Assembly (NCBI RefSeq): GCF_017921975.2
Contig: NZ_JAGEMO020000001.1
Coordinates: 1-64,000, forward strand
Origin: Hymenobacter terricola
Lineage (GTDB): Bacteria > Bacteroidota > Bacteroidia > Cytophagales > Hymenobacteraceae
Direction: 5' to 3'
Length of the DNA: 64,000 bases
The notes below the pieces were generated by a model. It made no database searches. It worked only from the letters and a program-made list of their open reading frames with translations, and was not told the DNA's origin. Shown here one piece after another: positions 17,113-26,580 of this stretch. Each line of letters starts with the position of its first letter. Positions within the stretch are counted from its first letter, which is position 1. A program made the position numbers and the translations under genes.

Positions 17113-18327
17113 ATGGCCTCCACCCGACGCGAATTCCTCCGCACTTCCGCTTTGGCCAGCACTTTGCTGCTGGTGCCCAAGTTCCTGCACGCCCTCGACC
17201 GGGGGCCGGGCCTGGCCCGCCTGAGCGATGCCACCGGCGCGCGCCGCCTCATTGTGGTGCAGCTCAGTGGTGGCAATGATGGTTTGAATACCGTTATCCC
17301 CTACAAAAACGACCTGTACTACAAGGCCCGGCCCACGCTTGGCCTCAAGGAAACCGACGGCATTCTGGCCCTGGAGAAGGACCTGGGCCTGCACCCCGCG
17401 CTCAAAGGCTTGAAAAGCCTGTATGACCAGGGCCACTTGGCCGTGCTCAACTCGGTGGGCTACCCCAACCCCGACCGCTCCCACTTCCGCTCGATGGACA
17501 TCTGGCAGTCCGGTTCGGGCTCCGACCAGGTGGTGAGCACCGGCTGGCTGGGCCGCTACCTCGACTCGAATTGCCCGGATTGCCAGCGGCCCTACAACGC
17601 CCTCGAAATCGACGACACGCTAAGCCTGGCCATGAAGGGCAGCCAGCGCAAAGGCCTGGCCCTCAAGAATCCGGACAAATTCCACCAAATCACCCAGAAC
17701 CGGTTTCTGTCGAAGGTGAGCAAGGAAACTACGCCGGAGCACCAGGACCAGGTCGACTACCTGTACAAGACGCTGGCCGAAACCGCGTCGTCGGCCGACT
17801 ACCTGTACGACAAGTCAAAAATCTACAAGTCGACGGTGGCCTACCCGAACTCCGACTTCGGCAAGAACCTGAAAACCACCGCCGAGCTGATTAATTCCGG
17901 TGTGGAATCGCGGGTGTACTACCTGGCTCTGTCCGGTTTCGATACCCACGTGCGGCAGCATGAGCAGCAGCAGCGCCTGTTCACCGACCTTGGCGACGGC
18001 TTAGCCGCGCTGGCTGATGACTTGAAAAAGAACAACCAGTGGGACAACACGCTGGTGGTGGTGTTCAGCGAGTTCGGCCGGCGCGTGGGCCAGAACGCCA
18101 GCAACGGCACCGACCACGGCACGGCCAACAACGTGTTTCTGGCCGGCGGCGCCCTCCAGAAAAAAGGCGTGATAAACGACGCCCCCGACCTCGTGAACCT
18201 CGACCAGGGCGACCTGCGCCACCAGGTCGACTTCCGCAGCATCTATGCCAACGTGCTCAAAGACTGGCTCGGGGCCGATGACACGGCCATTCTAGGCACC
18301 GGCTTCGAGCGGATGAATTTCATTTAA
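17113..18327 (+). CDS. DUF1501 domain protein with Tat-like signal
   Basis: 404 residues. The N-terminus STRREFLRTSALASTLLLVP is a twin-arginine export signal, fitting the family. Further blocks are RRLIVVQLSGGNDGLNTVIPY (sulfatase-like beta strand and Asn-Asp), NPDRSHFRSMDIWQSG, STGWLGRYLD and VVFSEFGRRVGQNASNGTDHG, resembling the alkaline phosphatase/sulfatase superfamily; the ligand set DHG is typical. Substrate not known. Together with DUF1800 it is a conserved pair, probably exported and acting together. A hairpin-like AT-poor gap of 26 bases separates its stop from the convergent gene. Confidence 0.85.
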   Translation: MASTRREFLRTSALASTLLLVPKFLHALDRGPGLARLSDATGARRLIVVQLSGGNDGLNTVIPYKNDLYYKARPTLGLKETDGILALEKDLGLHPALKGLKSLYDQGHLAVLNSVGYPNPDRSHFRSMDIWQSGSGSDQVVSTGWLGRYLDSNCPDCQRPYNALEIDDTLSLAMKGSQRKGLALKNPDKFHQITQNRFLSKVSKETTPEHQDQVDYLYKTLAETASSADYLYDKSKIYKSTVAYPNSDFGKNLKTTAELINSGVESRVYYLALSGFDTHVRQHEQQQRLFTDLGDGLAALADDLKKNNQWDNTLVVVFSEFGRRVGQNASNGTDHGTANNVFLAGGALQKKGVINDAPDLVNLDQGDLRHQVDFRSIYANVLKDWLGADDTAILGTGFERMNFI

Positions 18328-18352
18328 CAGGTAGCAAGTAACAGTTAAATGA

Positions 18353-19204
18353 CTACAACGGCACGTTGAATCCGAACGCCCAAATAGCCTGGATGGAGCC
18401 AAAAACGTGGGTAGCCCGGCCCACCCGGTCATCGCCGAGGTAGGTGTTGGTGTAGTCGGCGAAGGCGCCCTGAATGTCGGTTTGCAGGAAGAAATAGCGC
18501 AGAACATCGGCTTTCAGACCCACGCTGCCGCCCGCCACGAAGCCGTGGTAGTGGAACGGGCCTTCCTGGTGGTTGCCGAGCACGGTGGAAATGGTGTAGG
18601 AAATCATCGGTCCCGCGCCCACCTTGCCCACGGCGCTCACTTTGAAGAGGTGCCGGTCCCAGAGCACCTGGTGCTTCACCAGGTTCACCATGAGGTAGTT
18701 GTTGCCGTTGGTGTGCTGCAGGTGCACAAAATCGGGCGTTACCAGCGTGTCCTTGTCAATGTAGTGCCCCCGAATATTGCCTTGCACGTGAATCACTTGG
18801 TTGTCATCGACCACGTACTTGAGGTGGTTCCAGCTCACTTCGATGCCCAGGTTGTGCTTGTCGTGAAACAGGTAGCCCAGCGTCATGTCGTACTGCGGGA
18901 TGGTCCAGGAATTGAACCGCCAGAAATCCTTAAAATCAGGCTTATCGCTGGCGTGGGCGTGCAGAAAGGTGAAATCGTAGTTGTCGGTGGTTGTGTTTTT
19001 GAAGCGAATATCGCTGCGGCTGTACCAGTCGCGGTTGTAGCCCCAGCTGAAATAGATGCTGCCGTGCGGCTTCAACTCGGGTGGAATGGGAGCCGTGGAC
19101 GGCACGGGAGCAGCGATGGGGTCGATAACCGGAACTATGGGCTGGGCAAATGCCGCCCCGGCAAGGCCTAAGGCCAGGCCCGACAACAATAGAAAAAATC
19201 TCAT
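18353..19204 (-). CDS. Probable outer-membrane beta-barrel protein
   Basis: 283 residues. Signal peptide 1-20 (MRFFLLLSGLALGLAGAAFA) followed by a proline-rich linker. The rest is rich in alternating aromatic/polar residues (GSIYFSWGYNRDWYSRSDI, HNLGIEVSWNHLKYVV, VGKVGAGPMISYTI) and ends with a strand finishing in phenylalanine-leucine context (IWAFGFNVPL), fitting a small beta-barrel of the outer membrane. No known family could be named. It stands alone on the minus strand. Confidence 0.6.
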   Translation of the reverse strand: MRFFLLLSGLALGLAGAAFAQPIVPVIDPIAAPVPSTAPIPPELKPHGSIYFSWGYNRDWYSRSDIRFKNTTTDNYDFTFLHAHASDKPDFKDFWRFNSWTIPQYDMTLGYLFHDKHNLGIEVSWNHLKYVVDDNQVIHVQGNIRGHYIDKDTLVTPDFVHLQHTNGNNYLMVNLVKHQVLWDRHLFKVSAVGKVGAGPMISYTISTVLGNHQEGPFHYHGFVAGGSVGLKADVLRYFFLQTDIQGAFADYTNTYLGDDRVGRATHVFGSIQAIWAFGFNVPL

Positions 19205-19406
19205 TGAAACTGAATAAGGAACCTAGAAGATACCCGCGGCTATAAAAAGTGCGCGAAGATAAGTCGCAAGTCGGCGAATTGTTTGGCTTACCAAGCAGAA
19301 CAATGCGGCGGCCCTACCAGCCGGCTGGCCCAAAGCAGTGGCTACAAACCGCAGGAAAAGGCTTGTGCAGTAGCTTGCGCATAAAATCCACTATTCTTCT
19401 GCCCAC

Positions 19407-20189
19407 TTGAAAAACCCACTCCTCGCAGTGGCCGCCGCGGCTGCGGTCTTCCTGGCCTCGCTCGCCCCGGTCCACGCCCAAACGCCCGCGGCCGGAGCCT
19501 ACACCGGCCCCCGCTACCCCGGCGGCCCCGATTCGCTGCGGGCCTTGGTGTACCGCAGCACCCAGCTGGCCATGCCGGGCCTGACAGGGCTGGCCGTGGT
19601 GCAGTTCGAATTAAAGGAGGGCCGCCAACCCGGCAATTTCAAGCTATTGGGGCCCGACCAACCGAAAAACTCGGCCCTGGGCAAAGCAACGCTGGCTGCG
19701 TTGGGATACCTCCAGGCCCAGATGCCCGCCTGGCAACCCGACCCGGCAACGAAGTCGGGCAAAAAATCAACGGTGGTGCTTTCCCTCCGTTTTGGTATGC
19801 CAAAAGGTGCACAGCCCTACGCCGACCAGGAACCGTCCTTTTCGTACCTGGCAGACCTGCCTACGACTGATTCCAACCATAGCTCAGAAGCAGCGGTCAA
19901 CTTCGCTCCTGCTACGTATCGCAGTTTGGCCAACTATATCCAGCGACAGGTTCGGTATCCGGCCGATGCCCTGCGTAGCCATCAGGAAGGCCGGGTGAAC
20001 GTCTATTTCGAAGTAGCCGAAAATGGGGCTATCGAGCATCTTGTAATCGTAAGCTCCGCAGGCAATGCCCTCGATGCCGAAGTGTTGAGCGTGGTCATGA
20101 GCCTCCGAGCCGCAACCAAACCGGCGATGCTGCAAGGCCTGCCGGCACGCATATATTACGTGTTGCCCATCACTTTCAAGATGATTTAA
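19407..20189 (+). CDS. TonB C-terminal domain-like secreted protein
   Basis: 260 residues from a TTG start at 19407 (MKNPLLAVAAAAAVFLAS); no ATG fits the signal peptide better. The signal peptide ends near PVHAQ. The N-terminal half repeats a TonB-like strand pattern (GLAVVQFELKEGRQPGNFKLLG), and the C-terminal half (~165-260) is a TonB C-terminal domain: YIQRQVRYPADA, GRVNVYFEVAENGAIEHLVIVSS, LDAEVLSVV. Such proteins interact with TonB boxes or act in envelope signalling. There are no ExbB/ExbD genes nearby. It has no membrane anchor besides the signal sequence, so an accessory or periplasmic role is likely. Confidence 0.65.
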   Translation: MKNPLLAVAAAAAVFLASLAPVHAQTPAAGAYTGPRYPGGPDSLRALVYRSTQLAMPGLTGLAVVQFELKEGRQPGNFKLLGPDQPKNSALGKATLAALGYLQAQMPAWQPDPATKSGKKSTVVLSLRFGMPKGAQPYADQEPSFSYLADLPTTDSNHSSEAAVNFAPATYRSLANYIQRQVRYPADALRSHQEGRVNVYFEVAENGAIEHLVIVSSAGNALDAEVLSVVMSLRAATKPAMLQGLPARIYYVLPITFKMI

Positions 20190-20197
20190 TTCAGCAC

Positions 20198-20965
20198 CTA
20201 CCGCCCAAACACCGCCTCGGCCAGCGCCAGCACCGCCCGGCGCGTTTCCGTCGGCTGTTCCAGGTACGAGAGGTGGCCGCTGTGCTCCAGAAACAGGGCC
20301 GCGCCCACGGGCGGCAGCGCGGCCTGGCGCACGGCGTCGTCGAAATGCACGGCTACGTCGTGCTTGCCGGCCACCGTCAGCACCGGAAAAGTGGCGCTGC
20401 TGAGCACCTTGGTGCGCTCGGGGCGGGCGGCCATGCCGCGCAGGGCCCCGGTGATGGTAGTGGCGAGGGTCGCCTTCCCGATTTCTTCCAGCAGGCCGCG
20501 GGCTTCGGTCAGCTTGTCGCGGTTGGTGGGAGCGAAGAGCGGGCGCACGAAGGATTCCATGAACTTGGCCACGCCGTGGCGCTCCACGAAGCTGATATTT
20601 TTCTCGCGGTTCTGGCGCTTCTCGTCGGTGTCGGCCAGGGCCGTGGAGTTGATGAGGGCCAGGCCGGCCACGCGCTGGGGCCAGCGTTCGGCCAGGGCCA
20701 GGGCCACGTAGCCGCCCATGCTGTGGCAGACAAGCAGCACGGGGTCGGGGCAGCCTTTTTGGTTGAGGTACTCGATGACGTAGCGGGCCTGGGCCTCCAT
20801 CGAAAAATCGGCCACGGGGGCTACGTTGGTGCCGTGGCCGGGCAGGTTGGGCGCCAGCAGCCGGTAGCCGTCGGGGAAGGCGCGGGTGAAATCGGTCCAC
20901 ACTTCGCGGCTTTCGGCGAAGCCGTGTAGGAAAACGATGGTGGGGGGAGGGGACGGAGCAGCCAT
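20198..20965 (-). CDS. Alpha/beta hydrolase
   Basis: 255 residues from ATG at 20965 (MAAPSPPPTIVFLHGF); a GTG at 20971 is possible. The catalytic triad is visible: nucleophile serine in LLVCHSMGGYVAL, aspartate in VAGKHDVAV, histidine in LEHSGHLSYLEQP. The HGF oxyanion block is at residues of about 13-15. The cap region is alpha-helical. The substrate is unknown; family members act as esterases, lipases or C-C hydrolases. Its stop is 8 bases from the stop of the TonB-like gene; it is likely a separate transcript. Confidence 0.85.
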   Translation of the reverse strand: MAAPSPPPTIVFLHGFAESREVWTDFTRAFPDGYRLLAPNLPGHGTNVAPVADFSMEAQARYVIEYLNQKGCPDPVLLVCHSMGGYVALALAERWPQRVAGLALINSTALADTDEKRQNREKNISFVERHGVAKFMESFVRPLFAPTNRDKLTEARGLLEEIGKATLATTITGALRGMAARPERTKVLSSATFPVLTVAGKHDVAVHFDDAVRQAALPPVGAALFLEHSGHLSYLEQPTETRRAVLALAEAVFGR

Positions 20966-21063
20966 GGCCACAAAAGTAACAGAGTCTGCAACGCGGCTTC
21001 GCGGGCACGCCCTTTATTTCGGTCGGGCCCAAGCGGCGTGGCCCAGCCCCAGCCGTCGCCCAA

Positions 21064-22191
21064 TCAGGTGTGGTGAACCCGGCTCCGCTGTAGTTTTTTC
21101 GCGGCCGAGTTGGTTTCCGGCGACTCATCGATGCCGCTGCGCAACGAGGAGGCCCGCACGAACAGCTGCGGCTGCAACACCACCTGCCGCTGCGAAAACG
21201 GCGTTCCCTCGGCCTCCACCAGCTCCGTAAACAGGCGGAAGGCGGCCTGGCCCATTTCCTCGCAGCGCTGGTCCACGGAGGTAAGGTTGGGCTCGGCCAC
21301 CAGCGTGAGGGCTTCGTTGCTGAACCCCGCCAGGGCCACATCCTGCGGCACGCGCAGGCCGCGGCTTTTCAGCAGTTGCAGCGCGCCCAGGTTGGCCGAG
21401 TCGCCGGCCGAAAACACGGCATCGGGTGGCTGGGGCAGGGCCAGGAGCCGGGCCATGCTTTCCTGGCCGCCTTCCACGGTCATGTCGCACTCAATAATCA
21501 GGCTTTCGTCGGGGGCGATGCCGTGGCTCAAAAGCGCATCCAGATAGCCCTGGCGGCGGTTTTTGTAGATGTTCAGGTGCTGCGTGCCGGCAAAGTGGGC
21601 AATGCGGCGGCAGCCCTGCTCCAGCAGGTGCCGGGTGGCCTGGTAGCCGCCGGCGTGGTCGTTCAGCACCACGGCGTTCACGTCGTCGCCGTCCAGCATC
21701 CGGTCGAAAAACACCAGCGGCACGCCGTGCTTCTTCACCTTTTCAAAGTGCCGGAAATCCATGGTAGTGCGCGAAACCGACACCAGAATGCCGGCCACCT
21801 GCGCACTGAGCAGGGTTTCCAGGTTTTTGCGCTCGTGGGCCACGTCTTCGCTCGACTGGCAGATGATGACGCTGTAGCCTGCCTTGCTGGCCGCCGTTTC
21901 GATGCCGTGCACCACCGAGGCAAAAAAGCGCCCCTCGATGTAGGGCACAATCACGCCCAGCAGCTTGCTTTTGCCCTTGCGCAGGGCTGCCGCCAGGTGG
22001 TTGGGCTGGTAGTTGAGCTTTTTGGCCAGCTTGAGCACGGCCTGTTTCGTGGCGGGCCCGATGCTGTGGTGGTCGCTCAGGGCCCGCGAAATCGTGGTCA
22101 TGGACACGCCCAGCTCCCGGGCCAAATCGGCCATGGAAACGGGGCTGCCGGCCGGGTTTGGTTCTTTGGGTGAAGTACGGCGGGAGGCCAT
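21064..22191 (-). CDS. LacI-family transcriptional regulator, inferred arabinose-locus repressor
   Basis: 375 residues. The helix-turn-helix (~19-45) is MADLARELGVSMTTISRALS; the hinge helix is NHLAAALRKGKS. The periplasmic-binding-like effector domain (~60-340) has LLGVIVPYIEGRFFASVV, VPLVFFDRM, AHFAGTQHLNIYKNRRQGY, VFSAGDSANLGAL and LAGFSNEALTLV. LacI proteins bind palindromes with a central CG, and such sites (consensus near CACAATCGATTGTG) lie at 22361-22374 and 22428-22441 just upstream, and near three other units of the locus. I infer that it controls the arabinose locus in response to a sugar. Divergent from a GH43 gene. Confidence 0.85.
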   Translation of the reverse strand: MASRRTSPKEPNPAGSPVSMADLARELGVSMTTISRALSDHHSIGPATKQAVLKLAKKLNYQPNHLAAALRKGKSKLLGVIVPYIEGRFFASVVHGIETAASKAGYSVIICQSSEDVAHERKNLETLLSAQVAGILVSVSRTTMDFRHFEKVKKHGVPLVFFDRMLDGDDVNAVVLNDHAGGYQATRHLLEQGCRRIAHFAGTQHLNIYKNRRQGYLDALLSHGIAPDESLIIECDMTVEGGQESMARLLALPQPPDAVFSAGDSANLGALQLLKSRGLRVPQDVALAGFSNEALTLVAEPNLTSVDQRCEEMGQAAFRLFTELVEAEGTPFSQRQVVLQPQLFVRASSLRSGIDESPETNSAAKKLQRSRVHHT

Positions 22192-22355
22192 GGGAATTGG
22201 GCAAAAGATGCAATGTGGTACGTAAAGCTACTGCGACTTAGCAGGAAGCATTTCCTGGCGAGGCATTCTAGCGCAGGGCTTATTCCGGACAATGGCAGTT
22301 AGCACTGCGATTTTACCCATCGTATTCAGGAAAAGAAGACACAATATAAAAATTA

Positions 22356-22389
22356 TTTACGCAAACGATTGTGAAACGCTATAACTTTA
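22356..22389 (+). promoter_or_regulatory. Possible promoter of the GH43 gene
   Basis: TAACTTTA at 22382-22389 matches seven of eight positions of TAnnTTTG. A TTTA at 22356-22359 stands at the expected distance for the -33 TTTG. The first operator lies between them, which would explain repression. Confidence 0.35.
22361..22374. promoter_or_regulatory. LacI-type operator 1
   Basis: GCAAACGATTGTGA; its reverse complement is TCACAATCGTTTGC, sharing the CACAATCGnTTG core with the other sites. It lies between the divergent regulator gene and GH43 gene. Confidence 0.7.
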
Positions 22390-22427
22390 CCAGCCCAGTA
22401 TGTAGAGATACAACCCAACCGGTATTA

Positions 22428-22441
22428 CACAATCGTTAATG
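22428..22441. promoter_or_regulatory. LacI-type operator 2 (degenerate right half)
   Basis: CACAATCGTTAATG: the left half CACAATCG is complete, the right half less so. It lies 12 bases before the ATG at 22453. Confidence 0.5.
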
Positions 22442-22452
22442 CACGTCAGCCC

Positions 22453-23460
22453 ATGGCCATGACCAAGCTGTTTTCCTTTTTGCTGCTGCTGTGCAGCCTG
22501 GGCGCCGCCGCCCAAACTATGCCCGCCGGCGCCGTGCCGCTGGGCGCCGTGCCGGCCCACGACCCGGTCATGATTCGGCAGGACGGCACGTATTACCTGT
22601 TCTGCACCGGCATGGGCATCGCCGTCTGGTCGTCGAAGGACCGCAAAACCTGGCAGGCCGAAAAGCCGGTGTTTGCCGCGCCGCCGGCCTGGGCGGTGGC
22701 GGCCATCCCCGGCTTCAAGGGCCATATCTGGGCCCCGGATATTTCCTTTGCCAATGGCCAGTACAGCCTGTTTTATTCGGTGTCGGCGTTTGGCAAAAAC
22801 ACGTCGTGCATCGGGCTGGCCACTACTAAAACGCTGAATCCGGCCTCGCCCGATTTCAAGTGGACGGACCACGGCCGGGTTATCCAGTCGGTGCCGGGGC
22901 GCGATATGTGGAACGCCATCGACCCCAACCTGGCCCGCGACGCGGCCGGCGCGCCGTGGCTGGCTTTCGGCTCGTTCTGGAACGGCATCAAGCTGGTGAA
23001 GCTGCGGCCCGACCTGCTGGCGCCCGCCGAGCCCGAGCAGTGGCGCACCATCGCCCACCGCCCGCGCGACCCCAAGCTGAACGACTTGCTGCCCGGCGAT
23101 GGAGCCATCGAAGGCCCGTTCATCTTCCAGAAAGGCAGTTTTTATTACCTCTTCACCTCCTTCGACTACTGCTGCCGCGGGCCCCAAAGCACGTACAAAA
23201 TGATGGTGGGCCGCGCGGCCGCCATCACCGGGCCTTACGTGGACCAGGCCGGCGTGGCCCTGGACCAGGGCGGCGGCACGCTGGTGCTGGCCGGCGACAA
23301 AAACTGGTACGGCGTGGGCCACAACGCCGTCTGCACGTTTGATAAGGCGGACTACCTTGTTTTCCACGGCTACGACGCGGCCGACCGCGGCCGCCCCAAG
23401 CTGCGCATCGAGAAGCTGGCCTGGGACAAAGACGGCTGGCCAACCGTGGCCGCGCCTTAA
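22453..23460 (+). CDS. GH43 family enzyme, probable endo-arabinanase/arabinosidase
   Basis: 335 residues with a signal peptide ending near SLGAAAQ. ATG codons at 22453 and 22459 are both possible. The five-bladed propeller of GH43 is clear: base Asp in PAHDPVMI (~37), pKa-modulating Asp in WNAIDPNLA (~157), acid Glu in GAIEGPFIF (~220). Aligned features GHIWAPDISFANGQY, SFWNGIKLVKL and SFDYCCRGPQSTY fit the endo-1,5-alpha-L-arabinanase type. It hydrolyses arabinan-like chains in the periplasm. It begins a plus-strand run with the transaldolase-isomerase fusion and a second GH43 gene. Two operators precede it. Confidence 0.85.
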   Translation: MAMTKLFSFLLLLCSLGAAAQTMPAGAVPLGAVPAHDPVMIRQDGTYYLFCTGMGIAVWSSKDRKTWQAEKPVFAAPPAWAVAAIPGFKGHIWAPDISFANGQYSLFYSVSAFGKNTSCIGLATTKTLNPASPDFKWTDHGRVIQSVPGRDMWNAIDPNLARDAAGAPWLAFGSFWNGIKLVKLRPDLLAPAEPEQWRTIAHRPRDPKLNDLLPGDGAIEGPFIFQKGSFYYLFTSFDYCCRGPQSTYKMMVGRAAAITGPYVDQAGVALDQGGGTLVLAGDKNWYGVGHNAVCTFDKADYLVFHGYDAADRGRPKLRIEKLAWDKDGWPTVAAP

Positions 23461-23582
23461 CCGTTGTAGCATTGCCGCAAGGCCGAAATTTTTTACCCCC
23501 GCTTGCGCAATTCCCCGGGTCTTGATTGAACAACAACGCGGTTCTTTCCGGACCTTTGGCGCACTAACCCAACCGCACCTGT

Positions 23583-26402
23583 ATGAACGCACTCCTTGGA
23601 ATCCGCCAGTTTGACCAGAGCCTCTGGCTAGACTTTATTAGCCGTCCGATTCTGATTGACGGCAAGTTGCAGCACCGCATCACCGACGAAGCCCTGCGCG
23701 GCGTGACGTCGAACCCGGCCATTTTTGCCAAGTCCATCGGCGATACAGCCGACTATGATTCGGCCATCAAGGCGCTGGCTTTGCAGGGCAAAACCACCGA
23801 CGAAATCTACACCAGCCTGGCCGTGGCCGACGTGCAGGCCGCCACCGACCTGTTCCGGCCGCTCTATGACAGCGCCGAAGGCAGCGACGGCTACGTGAGC
23901 CTGGAAGTATCGCCCGAACTGGTGAACGACACCGAGGGCACCGTTGAGGAAGGCCTGCGCCTGTGGCACACGGTGGACCGCCCCAATGTGATGATAAAAG
24001 TGCCGGCCACGCTGGAGGGTCTGCCCGCCATCCGCCGCCTCATTTCGGAGGGCGTGAACGTGAACGTGACGCTGATTTTTGGTCTGGAGCGCTACCGCCT
24101 CGTGGCCGACGCCTTTCTGGCGGGCCTGGAGGACCGGGTGAAGGCCGGCAAATCGCTGGCCCGCATCGACTCGGTGGCCAGCTTCTTCCTCAGCCGCATT
24201 GATGTGCTGATTGACCCGATGCTGGAAAAAATTGCGGCCGAAGGCGGCGAAAACGGCGAGCTGGCGCAAAGCCTGGTGGGCGAAGTGGCCCTGGCCAGCG
24301 CCAAGCAGGCCTACCAGATGTATAAGGAGATTTTCGCGGGCCCGCGCTGGGAAGCCCTCAAAGCCAAAGGCGCCGAAACCCAGCGCCTGCTGTGGGCCAG
24401 CACCGGCAACAAAAACCCGAAGTACGACAACCTGAAATACGTCAACGGCCTCATCGGTCCGAAAACGGTGAACACCGTGCCGGTCGAAACCCTCGACCTG
24501 TTTGGCAAGGAAGGCACCGCCGCCGTTACCCTCGAAGACGGCCTCGACAAGGTGAAAGAAGTGCTGGCCGGCCTGCCCAAGCTGGGCCTGAACCTGGACG
24601 AGTTGACGCAACATCTGGAGGAAGACGGGGCCAAGAAATTCAAGGAGCCCTTCGCCAAGCTGCTGGAATCCATCGAGAAGAAGCGCACGCTGGCCGTGGC
24701 CGACACCGTGGACGATGCCAAAATGGAGCTGGGCCAGTACCAGGCCGCCGTCGATGCCAAGATTCAAGAGCTGAAAGCCCAGGATTTCGTGACCGGATTC
24801 TGGAATAAACAAGCCGATTTGTGGGTGCAGGACGCCGCCGGGCAGGACAGCATCCGCAGCTTCATGGGCTGGCTGCGCGTGGCCGAGACCATGGTGGGCG
24901 CGGTGACCGAAATCGAGCAATTCGTGCACTCGGTGAAAGCTGCCGGCTTCAAGCACGTCGTGGTGATGGGCATGGGCGGCAGCACCATGGCCCCGATTGT
25001 GTTCAAGTCCTCGTTCCCGCAGGGCGACGGTGGCCTGCCCATTTCGGTGCTCGACACCACCGACCCCGGCACGGTGCGCGCCATCGAAGCCTCGATTCCG
25101 CTGGCGGATACGCTGTTCATCGTGGCCAGCAAATCGGGCACCACGGCCGAGCCGCTGGCATTCGGCGACTATTTCTACGCCAAGGTGAAGGAAATCAAGG
25201 GCGAGAACGCCGGCGAAAATTTCGTGGCCATTACCGACCCCGGCTCCAAGTTCGTGACCGACGCCACGGCCGCCAAGTACCGCCACATCTTCCTGAACTT
25301 CCCCGAAGTGGGCGGCCGCTTCTCGGCCCTCACCTACTTCGGCCTGGTGCCGGCGGCCCTCTACGGCCTGCCCATCGGCGAGATTCTGGAACGCGCCATT
25401 TTGATGATGCGCGCCTGTGGGGCCTACGGCCCGACTGATAAAAACCCCGGCCTGGAATTCGGCGCGGCGCTGGGCGTGCTCGCCCAGCAGGGCCACGACA
25501 AGCTGACCATCGTAGTGCCCGACGCCCTGCACGACCTGGGCCTGTGGCTGGAACAGCTCATCGCCGAAAGCACCGGCAAGGAAGGCAAGGGCATTTTGCC
25601 CGTGGCCGGCGAGCCGCTGGGCGACCCGGGCATCTACGGCGCGGACCGCGTGTTTGTGTACGTGGGCTTCAAGAACCAAGCCGACGAGGCCAACGCCAGC
25701 AAGCTGGAAGCCCTGAAGCAGGCCGGCCATCCGGTCATCACGCTGCTGATGAACGGTGCCTTCGACCTCGGCCAGGAGTTCTTCCGCTGGGAGATGGCCA
25801 CGGCCGTGGCCGGCGCGGTGTTCGGCATCAACCCCTTCGACCAGCCCAACGTGCAGGCCGCCAAAACGGCTACCGATAAGCTGATGAAGGCCGTGGAAGC
25901 CGATGGCAAACTGCCTGAAGGCGACCAGCCCGCCGCCAGCGAAAACGGCGTGGACTACTACACCACCGCCCACGGCGAAGGCGCGGCCGGCGTGCTGAAG
26001 GCCTTTTTCGCCCAGGCCAGGCCCGGCAACTTTATGTGTCTGCAAGCCTACCTCACCGAGACGCCCGCTGTGAGCGCCAGCCTGCTGGAGCTGCGCCAGC
26101 GCGTGCAACAGGCGCTGCACATTGCCACCACGTCGGGCTACGGGCCGCGCTTCCTGCACAGCACCGGCCAGTACCACAAGGGCGGCCCGAATACCGGTCT
26201 GTTCGTGCAGTTTACCGATGATAATCCGCAGGATTTGGCTCTCCCCGGCCGCTCCTACACCTTCGGCACCTTCAAGAATGCCCAGGCCCTGGGCGACTTG
26301 CAGGCCCTGCACGACAACGGCCGCCGCACCCTGCGCGTGAACCTCGGCAACGACGCCGAGGCGGGGCTGAAGACGCTGCTGGCGGCGCTGGAGCTGAAGT
26401 AG
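23583..26402 (+). CDS. tal-pgi: Bifunctional transaldolase / glucose-6-phosphate isomerase
   Basis: 939 residues. Residues of about 1-370 are transaldolase (LRGVTSNPAIFAKSI, IKVPATLEGLPAIRRLI with the Schiff-base lysine near 139, RIDSVASFFLSRID, WASTGNKNPKY). Residues of about 395-939 are phosphoglucose isomerase (VVMGMGGSTMAP near 460, SKSGTTAEPL near 516, GGRFSALTYFGL, STGQYHKGGPNTG). Such fusions are known in several bacterial groups. The enzyme links the pentose phosphate pathway, which receives xylulose 5-phosphate from arabinose, with glucose-6-phosphate/fructose-6-phosphate. It follows GH43 by 122 bases and probably belongs to the operon. Cytoplasmic, no signal peptide. Confidence 0.92.
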   Translation: MNALLGIRQFDQSLWLDFISRPILIDGKLQHRITDEALRGVTSNPAIFAKSIGDTADYDSAIKALALQGKTTDEIYTSLAVADVQAATDLFRPLYDSAEGSDGYVSLEVSPELVNDTEGTVEEGLRLWHTVDRPNVMIKVPATLEGLPAIRRLISEGVNVNVTLIFGLERYRLVADAFLAGLEDRVKAGKSLARIDSVASFFLSRIDVLIDPMLEKIAAEGGENGELAQSLVGEVALASAKQAYQMYKEIFAGPRWEALKAKGAETQRLLWASTGNKNPKYDNLKYVNGLIGPKTVNTVPVETLDLFGKEGTAAVTLEDGLDKVKEVLAGLPKLGLNLDELTQHLEEDGAKKFKEPFAKLLESIEKKRTLAVADTVDDAKMELGQYQAAVDAKIQELKAQDFVTGFWNKQADLWVQDAAGQDSIRSFMGWLRVAETMVGAVTEIEQFVHSVKAAGFKHVVVMGMGGSTMAPIVFKSSFPQGDGGLPISVLDTTDPGTVRAIEASIPLADTLFIVASKSGTTAEPLAFGDYFYAKVKEIKGENAGENFVAITDPGSKFVTDATAAKYRHIFLNFPEVGGRFSALTYFGLVPAALYGLPIGEILERAILMMRACGAYGPTDKNPGLEFGAALGVLAQQGHDKLTIVVPDALHDLGLWLEQLIAESTGKEGKGILPVAGEPLGDPGIYGADRVFVYVGFKNQADEANASKLEALKQAGHPVITLLMNGAFDLGQEFFRWEMATAVAGAVFGINPFDQPNVQAAKTATDKLMKAVEADGKLPEGDQPAASENGVDYYTTAHGEGAAGVLKAFFAQARPGNFMCLQAYLTETPAVSASLLELRQRVQQALHIATTSGYGPRFLHSTGQYHKGGPNTGLFVQFTDDNPQDLALPGRSYTFGTFKNAQALGDLQALHDNGRRTLRVNLGNDAEAGLKTLLAALELK

Positions 26403-26425
26403 CCTGTTTAGGGAGTTCTTCCAGC

Positions 26426-26519
26426 ACGTCATGCTGAGCGGAGCCGAAGCATCTCTGCCGTGTAAGTAATTAGGTTTACTGTTGCGGTAGAGATGCTTCG
26501 GCTCCGCTCAGCATGACGT
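26426..26519. repeat. Dispersed intergenic palindrome, copy B
   Basis: A perfect 31-bp inverted repeat: 26426-26456 with 26489-26519; arms contain CATGCTGAGCGGAGCCGAAG. A T run (CTTTTTTG) follows the right arm, so it may also end transcription after tal-pgi. Confidence 0.85.
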
Positions 26520-26580
26520 TCTTTTTTGCTCCTTTGCCCCCTTTCTAACGAGCAAACCCACCATCTCAAACCTGTATTTT

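Noticed and set aside
23628..26432. A 934-codon open frame antisense to tal-pgi
   Set aside because: GC-rich codon use leaves the opposite strand open; the His/Gly-rich translation has no family motif and the plus frame is a full enzyme.
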